Positions 28,304 through 36,615 of a stretch of DNA of 47,289 bases are shown piece after piece; position 1 is the stretch's first letter, and every line of letters begins with the position of its first letter. A program made the position numbers and the translations under genes. The notes beneath the pieces are model-generated. The model did no database searches. It saw only the letters and a program-made list of their open reading frames with translations, and had not been told where the DNA came from. Source of the DNA: an uncultured Collinsella sp. (GTDB lineage: Bacteria; Actinomycetota; Coriobacteriia; Coriobacteriales; Coriobacteriaceae). The DNA is taken from the NCBI GenBank assembly GCA_902489965.1, contig CABUCA010000007.1, positions 1-47,289 on the forward strand, given 5' to 3'.

Positions 28304-29248
28304 GTGGCGTTCAACCATAAGCACCTGATCGACATTACCGAGTACTCCGAAGAGGATATCAAGCTCATCCTCGAGACCGCCAAGGCGTTCTCCGAGGTCA
28401 ACGAGCGTGCCATCAAGAAGGTCCCCACGCTCAAGGGCAAGACCATCGTCAACATGTTCAACGAGCCCTCGACGCGCACCCGCAGCTCCTTCGAGCTCGC
28501 CGAGAAGCGTCTTTCGGCCGACAGCCTCAACTTTGGCGGCTCCTCGACCTCCACGGTCAAGGGCGAGAGCCTCGTCGACACCGTCGAGACCCTCAACGCC
28601 TACAAGATCGACTGCATCGTCGTGCGCGATAAGCACGCCGGTGCTCCCTACATCGTCACGCAGAACTCGCCCGCGAGCGTCATCTGCGCCGGTGACGGCA
28701 AGCACAACCATCCCACGCAGGCCCTGCTCGACCTGTACACTATCTGGGAGCACAAGGGTGACTTCCACGGTCTGAAGGTCGCCGTCGTCGGCGATATCGC
28801 GCACTCCCGCGTCTGCGGCTCGCTGATCCCCGCCCTTAAGATCATGGGCTGCGAGACCTACGCCGTCGCCCCCGGCACGCTGCTGCCGCCGGCGCCCGAG
28901 GTCCTGGGCTGCGACCACGTGACGAGCGACCTCGATTCCGTCCTGCCCGAGCTGGACGTCGTCTACATGCTGCGCGTGCAGCAGGAGCGCCTCGAGGGTG
29001 CTCCGTTCCCGACCATTCGCGAGTACCACAAGCTCTTCGGCCTGACCAAGGACCGCGAGAAGCTCATGAAGCCCGACGCGATCATCTGCCACCCGGGCCC
29101 CATCAACCGCGGCGTCGAGTTCGACTCCTATATGGCCGACCACCCGCAACGCTCCGTCATCCTGGAGCAGGTCTACGCCGGTATCTGCGTGCGTATGGCT
29201 ATCCTGTATCTGCTGCTTGGAGGTGCCGATAATGGCCTTGCTTCTTAA
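28304..29248 (+). CDS. pyrB: Aspartate carbamoyltransferase catalytic chain
   Basis: A 314-residue ATCase, making carbamoyl-aspartate from carbamoyl phosphate and aspartate, the committed step of pyrimidine synthesis. The carbamoyl-phosphate site STRTRSSFE, the HPTQALLDLYTI segment and HPGPINRGVE are intact. No pyrI regulatory chain is nearby, so it is probably the unregulated trimeric type. GTG 28304 was chosen over GTG 28292 because GGGAGG at 28287-28292 would overlap the latter. Its end overlaps pyrC by 17 bp. Confidence 0.96.
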   Translation: MAFNHKHLIDITEYSEEDIKLILETAKAFSEVNERAIKKVPTLKGKTIVNMFNEPSTRTRSSFELAEKRLSADSLNFGGSSTSTVKGESLVDTVETLNAYKIDCIVVRDKHAGAPYIVTQNSPASVICAGDGKHNHPTQALLDLYTIWEHKGDFHGLKVAVVGDIAHSRVCGSLIPALKIMGCETYAVAPGTLLPPAPEVLGCDHVTSDLDSVLPELDVVYMLRVQQERLEGAPFPTIREYHKLFGLTKDREKLMKPDAIICHPGPINRGVEFDSYMADHPQRSVILEQVYAGICVRMAILYLLLGGADNGLAS

Positions 29249-30521
29249 GAATGCCCACGTCGTCGACCCGTCCGTCGAGCTTGACGGTGTCGTTGACGTC
29301 CTGATTGACGGCGACAAGATCGCCGAGGTCGGCGAGAATCTCGCCGTCGAGGGAGCCGAGGTCCGCGACTTTTCCGGCAAGTACCTCGTCCCCGGCCTGG
29401 TGGATATGCACGTTCACCTTCGCGAGCCCGGCTACGAGGTCAAAGAGGACATCGAGAGCGGCACCCGCGCAGCTGCAAAGGGCGGCTTTACCGGCGTGTG
29501 CTCCATGCCCAACACCGATCCCGTTACCGATAACGGTACCGTCGTGGAGTTCGTCAAGTCCCGTGCTGCCGAGGTCGGTCACTGCCGCGTCTATCCGTCG
29601 GGCGCTATGACCCGCGGTCTTAAGGGCGAGGCCATGTCCGAGATGGGCGATATGGTCGCCCACGGCGCCGTCGCCTTCACCGACGATGGTCGCGGCGTGC
29701 AGGGCGCGGGCATGCTCCGTCGCTGCATGGACTACGGCAAGATGTTCGGCAAGGTCTTTATGAGCCACTGCCAGGACGAGGATCTGGTCGGCCACGGCCA
29801 GATCAACGAGGGCAAGGTCTCGACCCGTCTGGCCCTCGAGGGCTGGCCGGCCGCCGGCGAGGAGCTTCAGATCGCCCGCGACATCGAGATCGCCAAGCTG
29901 ACCGGTGCCAAGCTGCACATCCAGCACATCTCCACCGCTCACGGTCTCGAGCTCGTGCGTGCCGGTAAGGCCGCCGGTGTCCAGGTGACCTGCGAGGCCA
30001 CCCCGCACCACATGTTCCTGACCGAGAACGACTTGGACGAGACCTACAACACCTCGCTCAAGGTCAATCCGCCGCTGCGCACCGACGAGGACGCCGAGGC
30101 CATTCGTCAGGGTGTCATCGACGGTACCGTCGACGCTATCGTCACCGATCACGCTCCCCACACCCCGTGGGAGAAGGCCCGCGAGTTCGAGCTTGCGCCC
30201 TTTGGCATGATCGGCCTCGAGACCTCCCTGTCGCTCGTACTCACCGAGCTGGTCAACACGGGCAAGATGAGCGTGGGCCGCATGGTCGAGCTCATGGCCA
30301 TCAAGCCGCGTGAGATTCTGGGCCTCGACCAGGTTCAGGTCAAGGCGGGCTCCGTTGCCGACCTGACCGTGTTCGACCCCTCTGCCACCTGGACGGTCGG
30401 CGAGGACGGTTATGAGTCGCGCGCCGAGAACTCCGGTTTTGCCGGCCGCACGCTTACCGGTCGTGCCACCGATGTGTTTGTCGGCGGTAAGCAGACGCTC
30501 GCCGACGGCTGCATCTGCTAG
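29232..30521 (+). CDS. pyrC: Dihydroorotase
   Basis: A 429-residue class I dihydroorotase of the amidohydrolase superfamily, cyclising carbamoyl-aspartate to dihydroorotate. The zinc motif DMHVHLREPG, GGFTGVCSMPNT, later metal histidines in ATPHH and the DHAPH aspartate/histidine motif are all present, so it should be catalytic and not one of the inactive ATCase partners. ATG 29232 lies inside the end of pyrB, with GGAGG at 29219-29223. A weak hairpin separates it from pyrK. Confidence 0.96.
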   Translation: MALLLKNAHVVDPSVELDGVVDVLIDGDKIAEVGENLAVEGAEVRDFSGKYLVPGLVDMHVHLREPGYEVKEDIESGTRAAAKGGFTGVCSMPNTDPVTDNGTVVEFVKSRAAEVGHCRVYPSGAMTRGLKGEAMSEMGDMVAHGAVAFTDDGRGVQGAGMLRRCMDYGKMFGKVFMSHCQDEDLVGHGQINEGKVSTRLALEGWPAAGEELQIARDIEIAKLTGAKLHIQHISTAHGLELVRAGKAAGVQVTCEATPHHMFLTENDLDETYNTSLKVNPPLRTDEDAEAIRQGVIDGTVDAIVTDHAPHTPWEKAREFELAPFGMIGLETSLSLVLTELVNTGKMSVGRMVELMAIKPREILGLDQVQVKAGSVADLTVFDPSATWTVGEDGYESRAENSGFAGRTLTGRATDVFVGGKQTLADGCIC

Positions 30522-30541
30522 CATAGCCTTATCGCTTTTGT

Positions 30542-30566
30542 GCGCGGTGCCCTTGCGGTGCCGCGC
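30542..30566 (+). terminator. Weak hairpin between pyrC and pyrK
   Basis: GCGCGGTGCC pairs with GGTGCCGCGC (two wobbles) around CTTGC, followed by TTTCTGTTCGTTTT. It could terminate part of the transcripts before pyrKDF. Confidence 0.45.
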
Positions 30567-30613
30567 TTTCTGTTCGTTTTGACCATGCAATCGCATGGGG
30601 GATTGGAGCGTCT

Positions 30614-31405
30614 ATGCCCACACCTTCCACTGCACGCATGCACGACTTCGAGGTCGTCTCGAACCAGGAGATCGCCGACGGCATCTTCTCGCTCGTCATC
30701 TCGGCCCCCAAGCTTGCAAGTGCGCTCAAGCCCGGTCAGTTTGTGAACATTGCCGTGCCCGGCGATGCGTCCTCGCTGCTTCGCGTGCCCCTGAGCTTCT
30801 ATCGCGCCGACGCCCAGGCCGGTACCGTCGAGCTGTGGTACGCCGTCGTGGGTGACGACACCCGTCGTCTGTCGCAGATGGTCCCCGGCTCCAAGTCCAA
30901 CCTGTTGGGCCCTGGCGGCCGCGGCTGGCTTGTTCCCGAGGGCACCAGGAAGGCGCTGCTCGTGGCGGGCGGCATCGGCGTTCCGCCCGTGCTCTGCCTC
31001 GCCGGCAAGCTTGCCGAGCAGGGCGTGGATGTCGACGTGTGCCTGGGCTTTGGCACCGCTTCCAAGGCCGTGGGTGTCGATGAGTTCCGCGCGCTGGGCG
31101 CCACGGTCAACGTTTGCACCGACGACGGCTCGCTCGGCACGCACGGTTTTTGCACCGATCCTGCCGCCGAGCTGCTCGGCGAGGGCGGCTACGACTACGT
31201 CGCCAGCTGCGGCCCCGCTGTCATGATGAAGAAAGTCGCCGCCGCTGCCGCCGAGGCCGGTGCGTACTGCGAGGTGTCGCTTGAGCGCATGATGAGCTGT
31301 GGCTTTGGCGCCTGCAACACCTGCAATGTCGAGACGGTCGACGGTATGAAGGGCGCTTGCATGTGCGGCCCCGTGTTCGATGCTTCCAAGGTGGTGGTCT
31401 TCTAG
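30614..31405 (+). CDS. pyrK: Dihydroorotate dehydrogenase electron transfer subunit
   Basis: A 263-residue FAD/[2Fe-2S] protein that passes electrons from dihydroorotate oxidation by PyrD to NAD+. A ferredoxin-reductase-like FAD domain (LRVPLSFYRAD region) is followed by the NAD-binding GGIGVPPVLCLA and a C-terminal cysteine cluster, C229, C234, C237 and C249, in the CX4CX2CX11C spacing of PyrK. ATG 30614 has GGAG at 30605-30608. The stop overlaps the pyrD GTG (TAGTG). With the class 1B PyrD next door the complex is NAD-linked and suits an anaerobe. Confidence 0.94.
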   Translation: MPTPSTARMHDFEVVSNQEIADGIFSLVISAPKLASALKPGQFVNIAVPGDASSLLRVPLSFYRADAQAGTVELWYAVVGDDTRRLSQMVPGSKSNLLGPGGRGWLVPEGTRKALLVAGGIGVPPVLCLAGKLAEQGVDVDVCLGFGTASKAVGVDEFRALGATVNVCTDDGSLGTHGFCTDPAAELLGEGGYDYVASCGPAVMMKKVAAAAAEAGAYCEVSLERMMSCGFGACNTCNVETVDGMKGACMCGPVFDASKVVVF

Positions 31406-32328
31406 TGGGTACCGTGAACATGGCCGTCGATTTCGGCGGCGTCAAGATGCAAAACCCCATCAACACCGCAGCCGGTACCTTTGGCTACGGCTGGCAGTTC
31501 CAGAACTTCTTTGATGTTTCCCAACTGGGCGCCATCACCACCAAGGGTTGCGCAGCCGAGCCCTGGCCCGGTAACCCCGCGCCCCGCATGGCCGAGATCC
31601 CCGGCGGTATGATCAACTCCGTGGGCCTTCAGAACCCCGGCGTGGCCGCCTTTGCTCGCGAGTCCGGTCCGTGGCTCGAGCAGCTCTCCAAGGACGGCTG
31701 CCAGGTCATCTGTCAGGTTGCCGGCCACTCCGTTGACGAGTTTGTCCGCGCACTCGAGATGTATGTCGAGCTGTGCCCCTGGGCTGCCGGCTACGAGATC
31801 AACGTGAGCTGCCCCAATATCGCCGCCGGCGGTGCCGCCATGGGCTCCACGCCCGAGGGCGCCTCTTCCGTTATGGCTGCCTGCCGCAAGGTGACCGATA
31901 AGCCGCTGTTCGTGAAGATGGCGCCGGTCAACGTCGCCGAGATCGCCAAGGCCCTCGAGGCTGCCGGCGCCGACGGCCTTTCGGTCATCAACTCCATTCA
32001 GGGCATGGCCATCGACGTCCATACCCGCAAGTCCCGCGTGGCCAAGCCCAAGGGCGGCCTTTCGGGCCCGCTGTGCCACCACATCGCCGTGCGCATGGTC
32101 TGGGAGGTTGCCCAGGCCGTCGATATCCCCATCAACGGTGTCGGCGGTGTCATGACCGGTGAGGATGCGGCTGAGTTTATCCTGGCCGGTGCCACCTGCG
32201 TGTCGGTCGGCATGGCCAACTTCGTCGATCCGTGCGCTTCGCTCAAGATCGCGCATGAGCTCGAGGCCTGGGCCGAGTCCCAGGGCGTAAAGGACATCAA
32301 CGAGCTGGTAGGTGCTTTCGAATGCTAG
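31405..32328 (+). CDS. pyrD: Dihydroorotate dehydrogenase, class 1B catalytic subunit
   Basis: A 307-residue FMN enzyme oxidising dihydroorotate to orotate. The catalytic base is C136 in INVSCPNI, which marks class 1 rather than the serine-using, quinone-linked class 2; the PyrK partner upstream makes it 1B. NPINTAAGTFGYG, AITTKG, MINSVGLQNPG and GVGGVMTGEDA are family motifs. The start is taken as GTG 31405, overlapping the pyrK stop; ATG 31420 is a possible alternative. It overlaps pyrF by 7 bp. Confidence 0.95.
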   Translation: MGTVNMAVDFGGVKMQNPINTAAGTFGYGWQFQNFFDVSQLGAITTKGCAAEPWPGNPAPRMAEIPGGMINSVGLQNPGVAAFARESGPWLEQLSKDGCQVICQVAGHSVDEFVRALEMYVELCPWAAGYEINVSCPNIAAGGAAMGSTPEGASSVMAACRKVTDKPLFVKMAPVNVAEIAKALEAAGADGLSVINSIQGMAIDVHTRKSRVAKPKGGLSGPLCHHIAVRMVWEVAQAVDIPINGVGGVMTGEDAAEFILAGATCVSVGMANFVDPCASLKIAHELEAWAESQGVKDINELVGAFEC

Positions 32329-33038
32329 AGACCGATGCCCGCGACCGCGTAATCGTCGCCCTCGACTGCGATCGTGAGCGTGCGCTCGAGCTCGCCCACG
32401 AGCTTTCGGGCCATGCCGCCTGGCTTAAGGTTGGTATGACGCTCTATTACGCTGAGGGCCCCGAGATCGTCAAGACCTTTAAGGACCTGGGCTTTAAGGT
32501 CTTCCTTGACCTTAAGTTCCATGATATTCCGCATCAGGTTCGCGGTGCCGCCCGTTCGGCCTCGCTTGCCGGTGCCGACCTGCTCTCGGTTCACGGCTTG
32601 GGTTCGGGCGCCATGCTCGCTGCCTGCCGCGAGGGTGCCGAGGAGGCGCGCGAGGACCGCGCCAAGCTCGTCGCCATCACCGTGCTCACGAGCATGAATC
32701 AGGATGCCTTGAGCGAGATCGGCGTCGAGTCGCCCGTGGCCGAGGAGGCCGCCCGCCTGGCAAAGCTCGCTCAGGCCAACGGCATCGATGGCATTGTGTG
32801 CTCGCCGATGGAGGCTCACGACATGCGTGAGCTGCTGGGTCCTGATGCCCTGATCGTGACTCCGGGTGTGCGTCCGGTGGGTGCCGCCTTAGGCGACCAG
32901 TCTCGCGTGGCGACGCCTTCCCAGGCTATCGAGCGAGGCGCAAGCCACATTGTGGTGGGCCGTCCCATCACTGGTGCCGACGATCCGGTTGCCGCCTTTG
33001 ACGCCATCGTCGCCGAGCTGGTCGAAAACGTCGCGTAA
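32322..33038 (+). CDS. pyrF: Orotidine 5'-phosphate decarboxylase
   Basis: A 238-residue bacterial-type OMP decarboxylase, forming UMP. The charged active-site network is in VFLDLKFHDIPHQV with D63, K65 and D68. VIVALDC at the N-terminus and VTPGVRPVG near the phosphate-binding loop are typical. ATG 32322 overlaps the pyrD end (ATGCTAG). It closes the pyr operon; pyrE, which makes its substrate, is not in this window. The gene's place before mihF-gmk-rpoZ parallels the mycobacterial order. Confidence 0.96.
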   Translation: MLETDARDRVIVALDCDRERALELAHELSGHAAWLKVGMTLYYAEGPEIVKTFKDLGFKVFLDLKFHDIPHQVRGAARSASLAGADLLSVHGLGSGAMLAACREGAEEAREDRAKLVAITVLTSMNQDALSEIGVESPVAEEAARLAKLAQANGIDGIVCSPMEAHDMRELLGPDALIVTPGVRPVGAALGDQSRVATPSQAIERGASHIVVGRPITGADDPVAAFDAIVAELVENVA

Positions 33039-33083
33039 AAGATTCCCCTAAGTCACCACTTTTGGGTCTCATTAGCACAAAAT

Positions 33084-33141
33084 AGCCCCTGTGCCTGCGT
33101 AAAATTTCCCATCCTTTGTGTGGAATCGCAGGTCAGGGGCT
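33084..33141 (+). repeat. Long interrupted hairpin after pyrF
   Basis: AGCCCCTG (33084-33091) with CAGGGGCT (33134-33141), and CCTGCG (33094-33099) with CGCAGG (33127-33132). Only TTAACTTTGG follows, so terminator function is doubtful, but it may end the pyr mRNA. Confidence 0.5.
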
Positions 33142-33200
33142 TAACTTTGGGCGCAGTATATTGCACTTTTTGCGGGTATCGTCTAACCTATGGAGCCGCG

Positions 33201-33239
33201 ATTGGGCATTTTGTACGTTCTACGTGCTAAAATGCCAAT
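33201..33239 (+). promoter_or_regulatory. mihF promoter inside an inverted repeat
   Basis: TGCTAAAAT (33225-33233) is an extended -10. It overlaps one arm of an inverted repeat: ATTGGGCATTTT (33201-33212) against AAAATGCCAAT (33229-33239), 11 pairs with one extra G. A protein bound to both arms would cover the promoter. Autoregulation by mIHF is one possibility. Confidence 0.45.
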
Positions 33240-33277
33240 TATTGAATCAGATATAACCCAACTATTTGGAGGTACGA

Positions 33278-33586
33278 ATGGCACTCCCTCAGCTTACCGA
33301 TGAGCAGCGCAAGCAGGCTCTTGAGAAGGCTGCTGCCGCACGTCACGCCCGCGCTGAGCTTCGCGAGCAGATCAAGAAGGGCGAGAAGTCCCTCGAGTCC
33401 GTGCTCAACTCCGATGACCCCATCGCTTCCCGCATGAAGGTTTCCACCCTCATCGAGTCTCTCCCTGGTTATGGCAAGGCCAAGGCCGCCAAGATCATGG
33501 AGGAGCTCGGTATCTCCGCTACCCGTCGCGTCCAGGGCCTCGGCGTCCGTCAGCGCGAGCAGCTCCTCGAGCAGCTGACCAAATAA
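33278..33586 (+). CDS. mihF: Integration host factor, actinobacterial type (mIHF)
   Basis: A 102-residue nucleoid protein, unrelated to the IHF/HU fold of proteobacteria. The N-terminal basic helix (EQRKQALEKAAAARHARAEL) is followed by the helix-two-turn-helix region with LIESLPGYGKAKAAKIMEEL, and RVQGLGVRQREQLL at the end. In mycobacteria and Streptomyces it condenses DNA and affects integration and secondary metabolism. ATG 33278 follows GGAGG at 33268-33272. gmk begins at the next base after the TAA. The mihF-gmk-rpoZ order supports an actinobacterial origin for the window. Confidence 0.93.
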   Translation: MALPQLTDEQRKQALEKAAAARHARAELREQIKKGEKSLESVLNSDDPIASRMKVSTLIESLPGYGKAKAAKIMEELGISATRRVQGLGVRQREQLLEQLTK

Positions 33587-34156
33587 GTGAGCGCTCAGGA
33601 TTCCAAGCTCTTTGTGATTTCTGGACCGTCAGGCGCAGGCAAGGGTACGCTCGTCACTCGTGTGCGCGAGCGCCGCTCGAACCTGGGCCTGACGGTTTCG
33701 GCTACCACGCGAGCACCACGTAAAGGTGAGGTCGACGGCGTCAACTACTTTTTTCTGACGCGCGAGGAGTTCGACCGCCGCGTGGCAAACGGTGAGTTTG
33801 TTGAGTGGGCCGAGGTCCACGGTAACTGCTACGGCACGTTGGTGAGCGAGGTCACATCCAAGCTCGCCTCGGGCGCGTCTCTGATTTTGGAGATCGATGT
33901 CCAGGGCGCCCTGCAGGTGAAGGAGCGTTTCCCCGAGGCCGTGCTGATCTTTATCAAGCCGCCTTCGCTTGAGGTGCTTCGCGAGCGTCTAGTCGGTCGC
34001 GGTACCGAGACGCCCGAGACGATTGAGCTGCGTATGGCAAACGCCGCCGATGAGCTTGCCCTTGCCGACCGCTACGACGACGTCGTGGTTAATGACGATC
34101 TCGACCGCGCGACCGATGAACTCGTTCGCGTTCTCGATATGCATGAAAGGATCTGA
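33587..34156 (+). CDS. gmk: Guanylate kinase
   Basis: A 189-residue kinase converting GMP to GDP. The P-loop GPSGAGKG is at 13-20, the GMP-binding part shows TTRAPRKGEVDGVNYFF and GEFVEWAEVHGNCYGT, and the lid contains the RxxxRGTET region. All are standard. The start is GTG 33587 immediately after the mihF stop, so the two are coupled; the mihF end provides no strong Shine-Dalgarno. rpoZ follows after 5 bp. Confidence 0.96.
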   Translation: MSAQDSKLFVISGPSGAGKGTLVTRVRERRSNLGLTVSATTRAPRKGEVDGVNYFFLTREEFDRRVANGEFVEWAEVHGNCYGTLVSEVTSKLASGASLILEIDVQGALQVKERFPEAVLIFIKPPSLEVLRERLVGRGTETPETIELRMANAADELALADRYDDVVVNDDLDRATDELVRVLDMHERI

Positions 34157-34161
34157 GGTCC

Positions 34162-34443
34162 GTGTCCGTTGTAAAGCCTTGCATTGACGATCTTCTGGAG
34201 AAGACCGATCACAACCGCTTCCTGCTCGCTTCGCTTGCCTCCAAGCGCGCCTGCGACATCAATAGCATGCTGCGTGGCCAGCACAATCGCGTGCTTGCCG
34301 TCCAGGATGTCGATGACATCACCATCGGGCTTTCCGGTGCCGATACCATCTCGATGGCTATGGACGAGATTGTCGACGGCGACATCTCTTACGACGAGGC
34401 CCGTTACGAGAAGGCGCTCGGCCACAAGGTTGCTGAAGCCTAA
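34162..34443 (+). CDS. rpoZ: RNA polymerase omega subunit
   Basis: A 93-residue omega subunit, which folds around the beta-prime C-terminus and aids RNA polymerase assembly. PCIDDLLEKTDHNRFLLASL and ASKRACDINSM correspond to the conserved N-terminal region (usually RYxLVxxAAKRARQI), and the acidic VDGDISYDEAR is typical of the C-terminal part. The sequence is short and diverged, so gene order (gmk-rpoZ) helps the call. GTG 34162 has GAGG a few bases upstream. The stop abuts the thiI ATG. Confidence 0.9.
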   Translation: MSVVKPCIDDLLEKTDHNRFLLASLASKRACDINSMLRGQHNRVLAVQDVDDITIGLSGADTISMAMDEIVDGDISYDEARYEKALGHKVAEA

Positions 34444-35688
34444 ATGGCGGCTCGCGTCTGCCTGGTCCACTATCACGAGGTTGGACTGAAGGGTAAGAAC
34501 CGCGCACATTTTGAGCATATCCTCATGGATAACATCAAGGCGGCCTTGGCCGCCTTTTCCGTGAATGCCGTGTCTCGAATTTCCGGTTATATCCTCGTGA
34601 CCTTTAACGAGCATCAGGCCGATGAGGCGGCGCGTGTCATTCGCACCGTTCCCGGCGTTGCACGTGTGTCTTTGGCGTATCACACCAACCGCGACTCGCA
34701 GGAGTACTGCGCCGCCGCCGTGAAGGTGCTGCGCGAGTTTGGTTCCTTCGATTCTTTTAAGGTGCACGCCAAGCGCTCCAATACTGACTATGAGCTTACC
34801 TCGATTGACATCAATCGTCAGGTGGGTGAGGTGCTGTGTGAGGCCTTCCCCGATAAAAAGGTCCAGATGCACGATCCTGACGCTATGGTGCACGTGCTGG
34901 TGGTCCAGGGTAGCGTCTATGTGTATGCGCGCTCTGAGCGCGGCGTGGGTGGTCTTCCGGTGGGGTCTGCCGGCAAGGTCGTGACGCTGCTTTCTTCGGG
35001 TATCGATTCTCCGGTGGCGACCTGGATGCTCGCGCGTCGCGGCGCGGTGTGCGTGCCGGTACATTTCTCCGGTCGTCCGCAGACGCCCGATACGAGCGAG
35101 TATTTGGTGCAGGACATCATCCGTGCGCTTGAGCCGGGTGTCCAGATCGGCCGACTGTACGTAGTGCCGTTTGGCGACTGCCAGCGTGAGATTTCGGTCA
35201 CCTGTCCCAGCAACCTGCGCGTGATCATGTATCGCCGCATTATGTATTCGGTTGCTGAGCGCATTGCGCACATCGAGGGTGCCAAGGCCATCGTTACGGG
35301 CGAATCGCTTGGGCAGGTTGCCTCCCAAACGCTTGAGAATATCATGGCCGTCAACGAGGCCGTGAAGATCCCCGTGTTCCGCCCTCTCATCGGTTCGGAT
35401 AAGCAGGAGATCATCGCGCGCGCCGAGGAGATCGGTACGTTCGATATCTCCACTGAGGCCGCTCCCGACTGCTGCACGCTGTTTATGCCGCGCCGTCCCG
35501 AGACGCACGCTAAACTCGATGCCGTGCATGAGGCCTGGGAGTTGTTCGATCACGAGGAGATGATCGAGCGCCTGCTCAAGCAGACCGAGTACATCGACTT
35601 TGAGAGCAACACGTATAAGGCCCCTAAGACCTTAAAACGCAAACATTCGGAGCTTGCTCCGCGTGAGATTTACCAAGATCACGAGTAA
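34444..35688 (+). CDS. thiI: tRNA 4-thiouridine synthase ThiI
   Basis: A 414-residue ThiI, which adenylates tRNA U8 and inserts sulfur, giving s4U8. An N-terminal ferredoxin-like/THUMP region (~1-165) with RVSLAYHT and ITRQVGE-like stretches precedes the PP-loop ATPase with SSGIDSP (184-190) and VTGESLGQVASQT. The C-terminal rhodanese domain of the E. coli protein is absent, as in most Gram-positives, so a separate cysteine desulfurase must donate sulfur; none is seen adjacent. ATG 34444 follows the rpoZ stop directly. A terminator ends the mihF-gmk-rpoZ-thiI unit. Confidence 0.94.
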   Translation: MAARVCLVHYHEVGLKGKNRAHFEHILMDNIKAALAAFSVNAVSRISGYILVTFNEHQADEAARVIRTVPGVARVSLAYHTNRDSQEYCAAAVKVLREFGSFDSFKVHAKRSNTDYELTSIDINRQVGEVLCEAFPDKKVQMHDPDAMVHVLVVQGSVYVYARSERGVGGLPVGSAGKVVTLLSSGIDSPVATWMLARRGAVCVPVHFSGRPQTPDTSEYLVQDIIRALEPGVQIGRLYVVPFGDCQREISVTCPSNLRVIMYRRIMYSVAERIAHIEGAKAIVTGESLGQVASQTLENIMAVNEAVKIPVFRPLIGSDKQEIIARAEEIGTFDISTEAAPDCCTLFMPRRPETHAKLDAVHEAWELFDHEEMIERLLKQTEYIDFESNTYKAPKTLKRKHSELAPREIYQDHE

Positions 35689-35698
35689 ATTTGTGCAT

Positions 35699-35731
35699 AG
35701 ACCGACGATGCGTCTGCATCGTCGGTCTTTT
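35699..35731 (+). terminator. Intrinsic terminator after thiI
   Basis: A perfect 12-bp stem, GACCGACGATGC with GCATCGTCGGTC (35700-35711 and 35716-35727), a GTCT loop and TTTT. Confidence 0.93.
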
Positions 35732-35806
35732 GCTATCTGGGCATTTTGTGGCTAAGTGTTCATTTGCTGACGTGTGCCTGAATAAATGGACGGATTTGTG
35801 CAAGGT

Positions 35807-35826
35807 TTTGGTCGGCTTTTGGTTTG
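35807..35826 (+). promoter_or_regulatory. Candidate competence-operon box, copy 2
   Basis: TTTGGTCGGCTTTTGGTTTG, one mismatch from the copy at 6423-6442. It ends 75 bp before the comEA ATG. A perfect palindrome AAAACCGGTTTT (35833-35844) follows it closely and is not shared with copy 1. Confidence 0.5.
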
Positions 35827-35901
35827 ACCGCTAAAACCGGTTTTGGGGCGTGGCTGTTACAGGGCTCCTTTCCTGACACGATGGTGTTGGGAGGTTTTGC
35901 T

Positions 35902-36615
35902 ATGGCGCAGCGCGAACAACACGAACGGGTCAAAAAGATGGACCGCTTGGCGGACAAGCTGCTCGGTCATAAGGCAGTGGTGATGGCGATACTGGTCGTC
36001 ATTGCGATGTCGAGCGGCTTGGCGATGGCGAACCTTGGCGGCGGTGCCGGCGCCGTGTCGTTTGAGCGCACTGACGGTTCGGGCTCGTGGGTGGAGCCGG
36101 GATCCAGTGATGCCTCGAGCGGAAAGACATCCGAAGGTTCTTCGACTAAGGCTTCTGCCGCGGCAGAGGTCTATGTCGATGTCGATGGCGCCGTTGTGTC
36201 GCCCGGTGTATATCGTCTCAAGGACGGCGCGCGGGTGGCTCAGGCGATTGATGCCGCCGGCGGGCTGGCGCCCGAGGCAGACGTTACGGGGCTCAATCGG
36301 GCATCCAAGGTCGTCGATGGACAAAAAATCCACGTTCCAACGGAAGGGGAGCAGCAGGCGCCCATTGCGGAAGCCGATGTTGATGGTGGGGCTTCCGCGT
36401 CATCGGGCGTGAGTAGCGCAACAGGCCTAGTAAACATTAATACGGCAAGCTCGGCAGAGCTACAGACGCTTTCGGGCATCGGTCCCTCCATGGCCCGGTC
36501 GATTATCGATGAGCGGACAAAGAACGGTGCTTTTGCCTCGGTTGACGATCTGATGCGTGTGTCGGGAATCGGCGAGAAGAAGCTTGCCAAAATCAAAGAT
36601 TGCATCTGCGTATGA
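35902..36615 (+). CDS. comEA: Competence protein ComEA
   Basis: A 237-residue DNA receptor for transformation. After a charged N-terminus a single membrane helix spans about 25-45, then a low-complexity Ser/Gly linker, an SLBB domain (~83-150; VYVDVDGAVVSPGVYRL) and a C-terminal helix-hairpin-helix pair (~175-237; VNINTASSAELQTLSGIG) that binds double-stranded DNA outside the membrane. ATG 35902 has GGGAGG at 35889-35894; ATG 35881 is possible but lacks a ribosome site. comEC overlaps its end by 4 bp. Confidence 0.95.
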   Translation: MAQREQHERVKKMDRLADKLLGHKAVVMAILVVIAMSSGLAMANLGGGAGAVSFERTDGSGSWVEPGSSDASSGKTSEGSSTKASAAAEVYVDVDGAVVSPGVYRLKDGARVAQAIDAAGGLAPEADVTGLNRASKVVDGQKIHVPTEGEQQAPIAEADVDGGASASSGVSSATGLVNINTASSAELQTLSGIGPSMARSIIDERTKNGAFASVDDLMRVSGIGEKKLAKIKDCICV

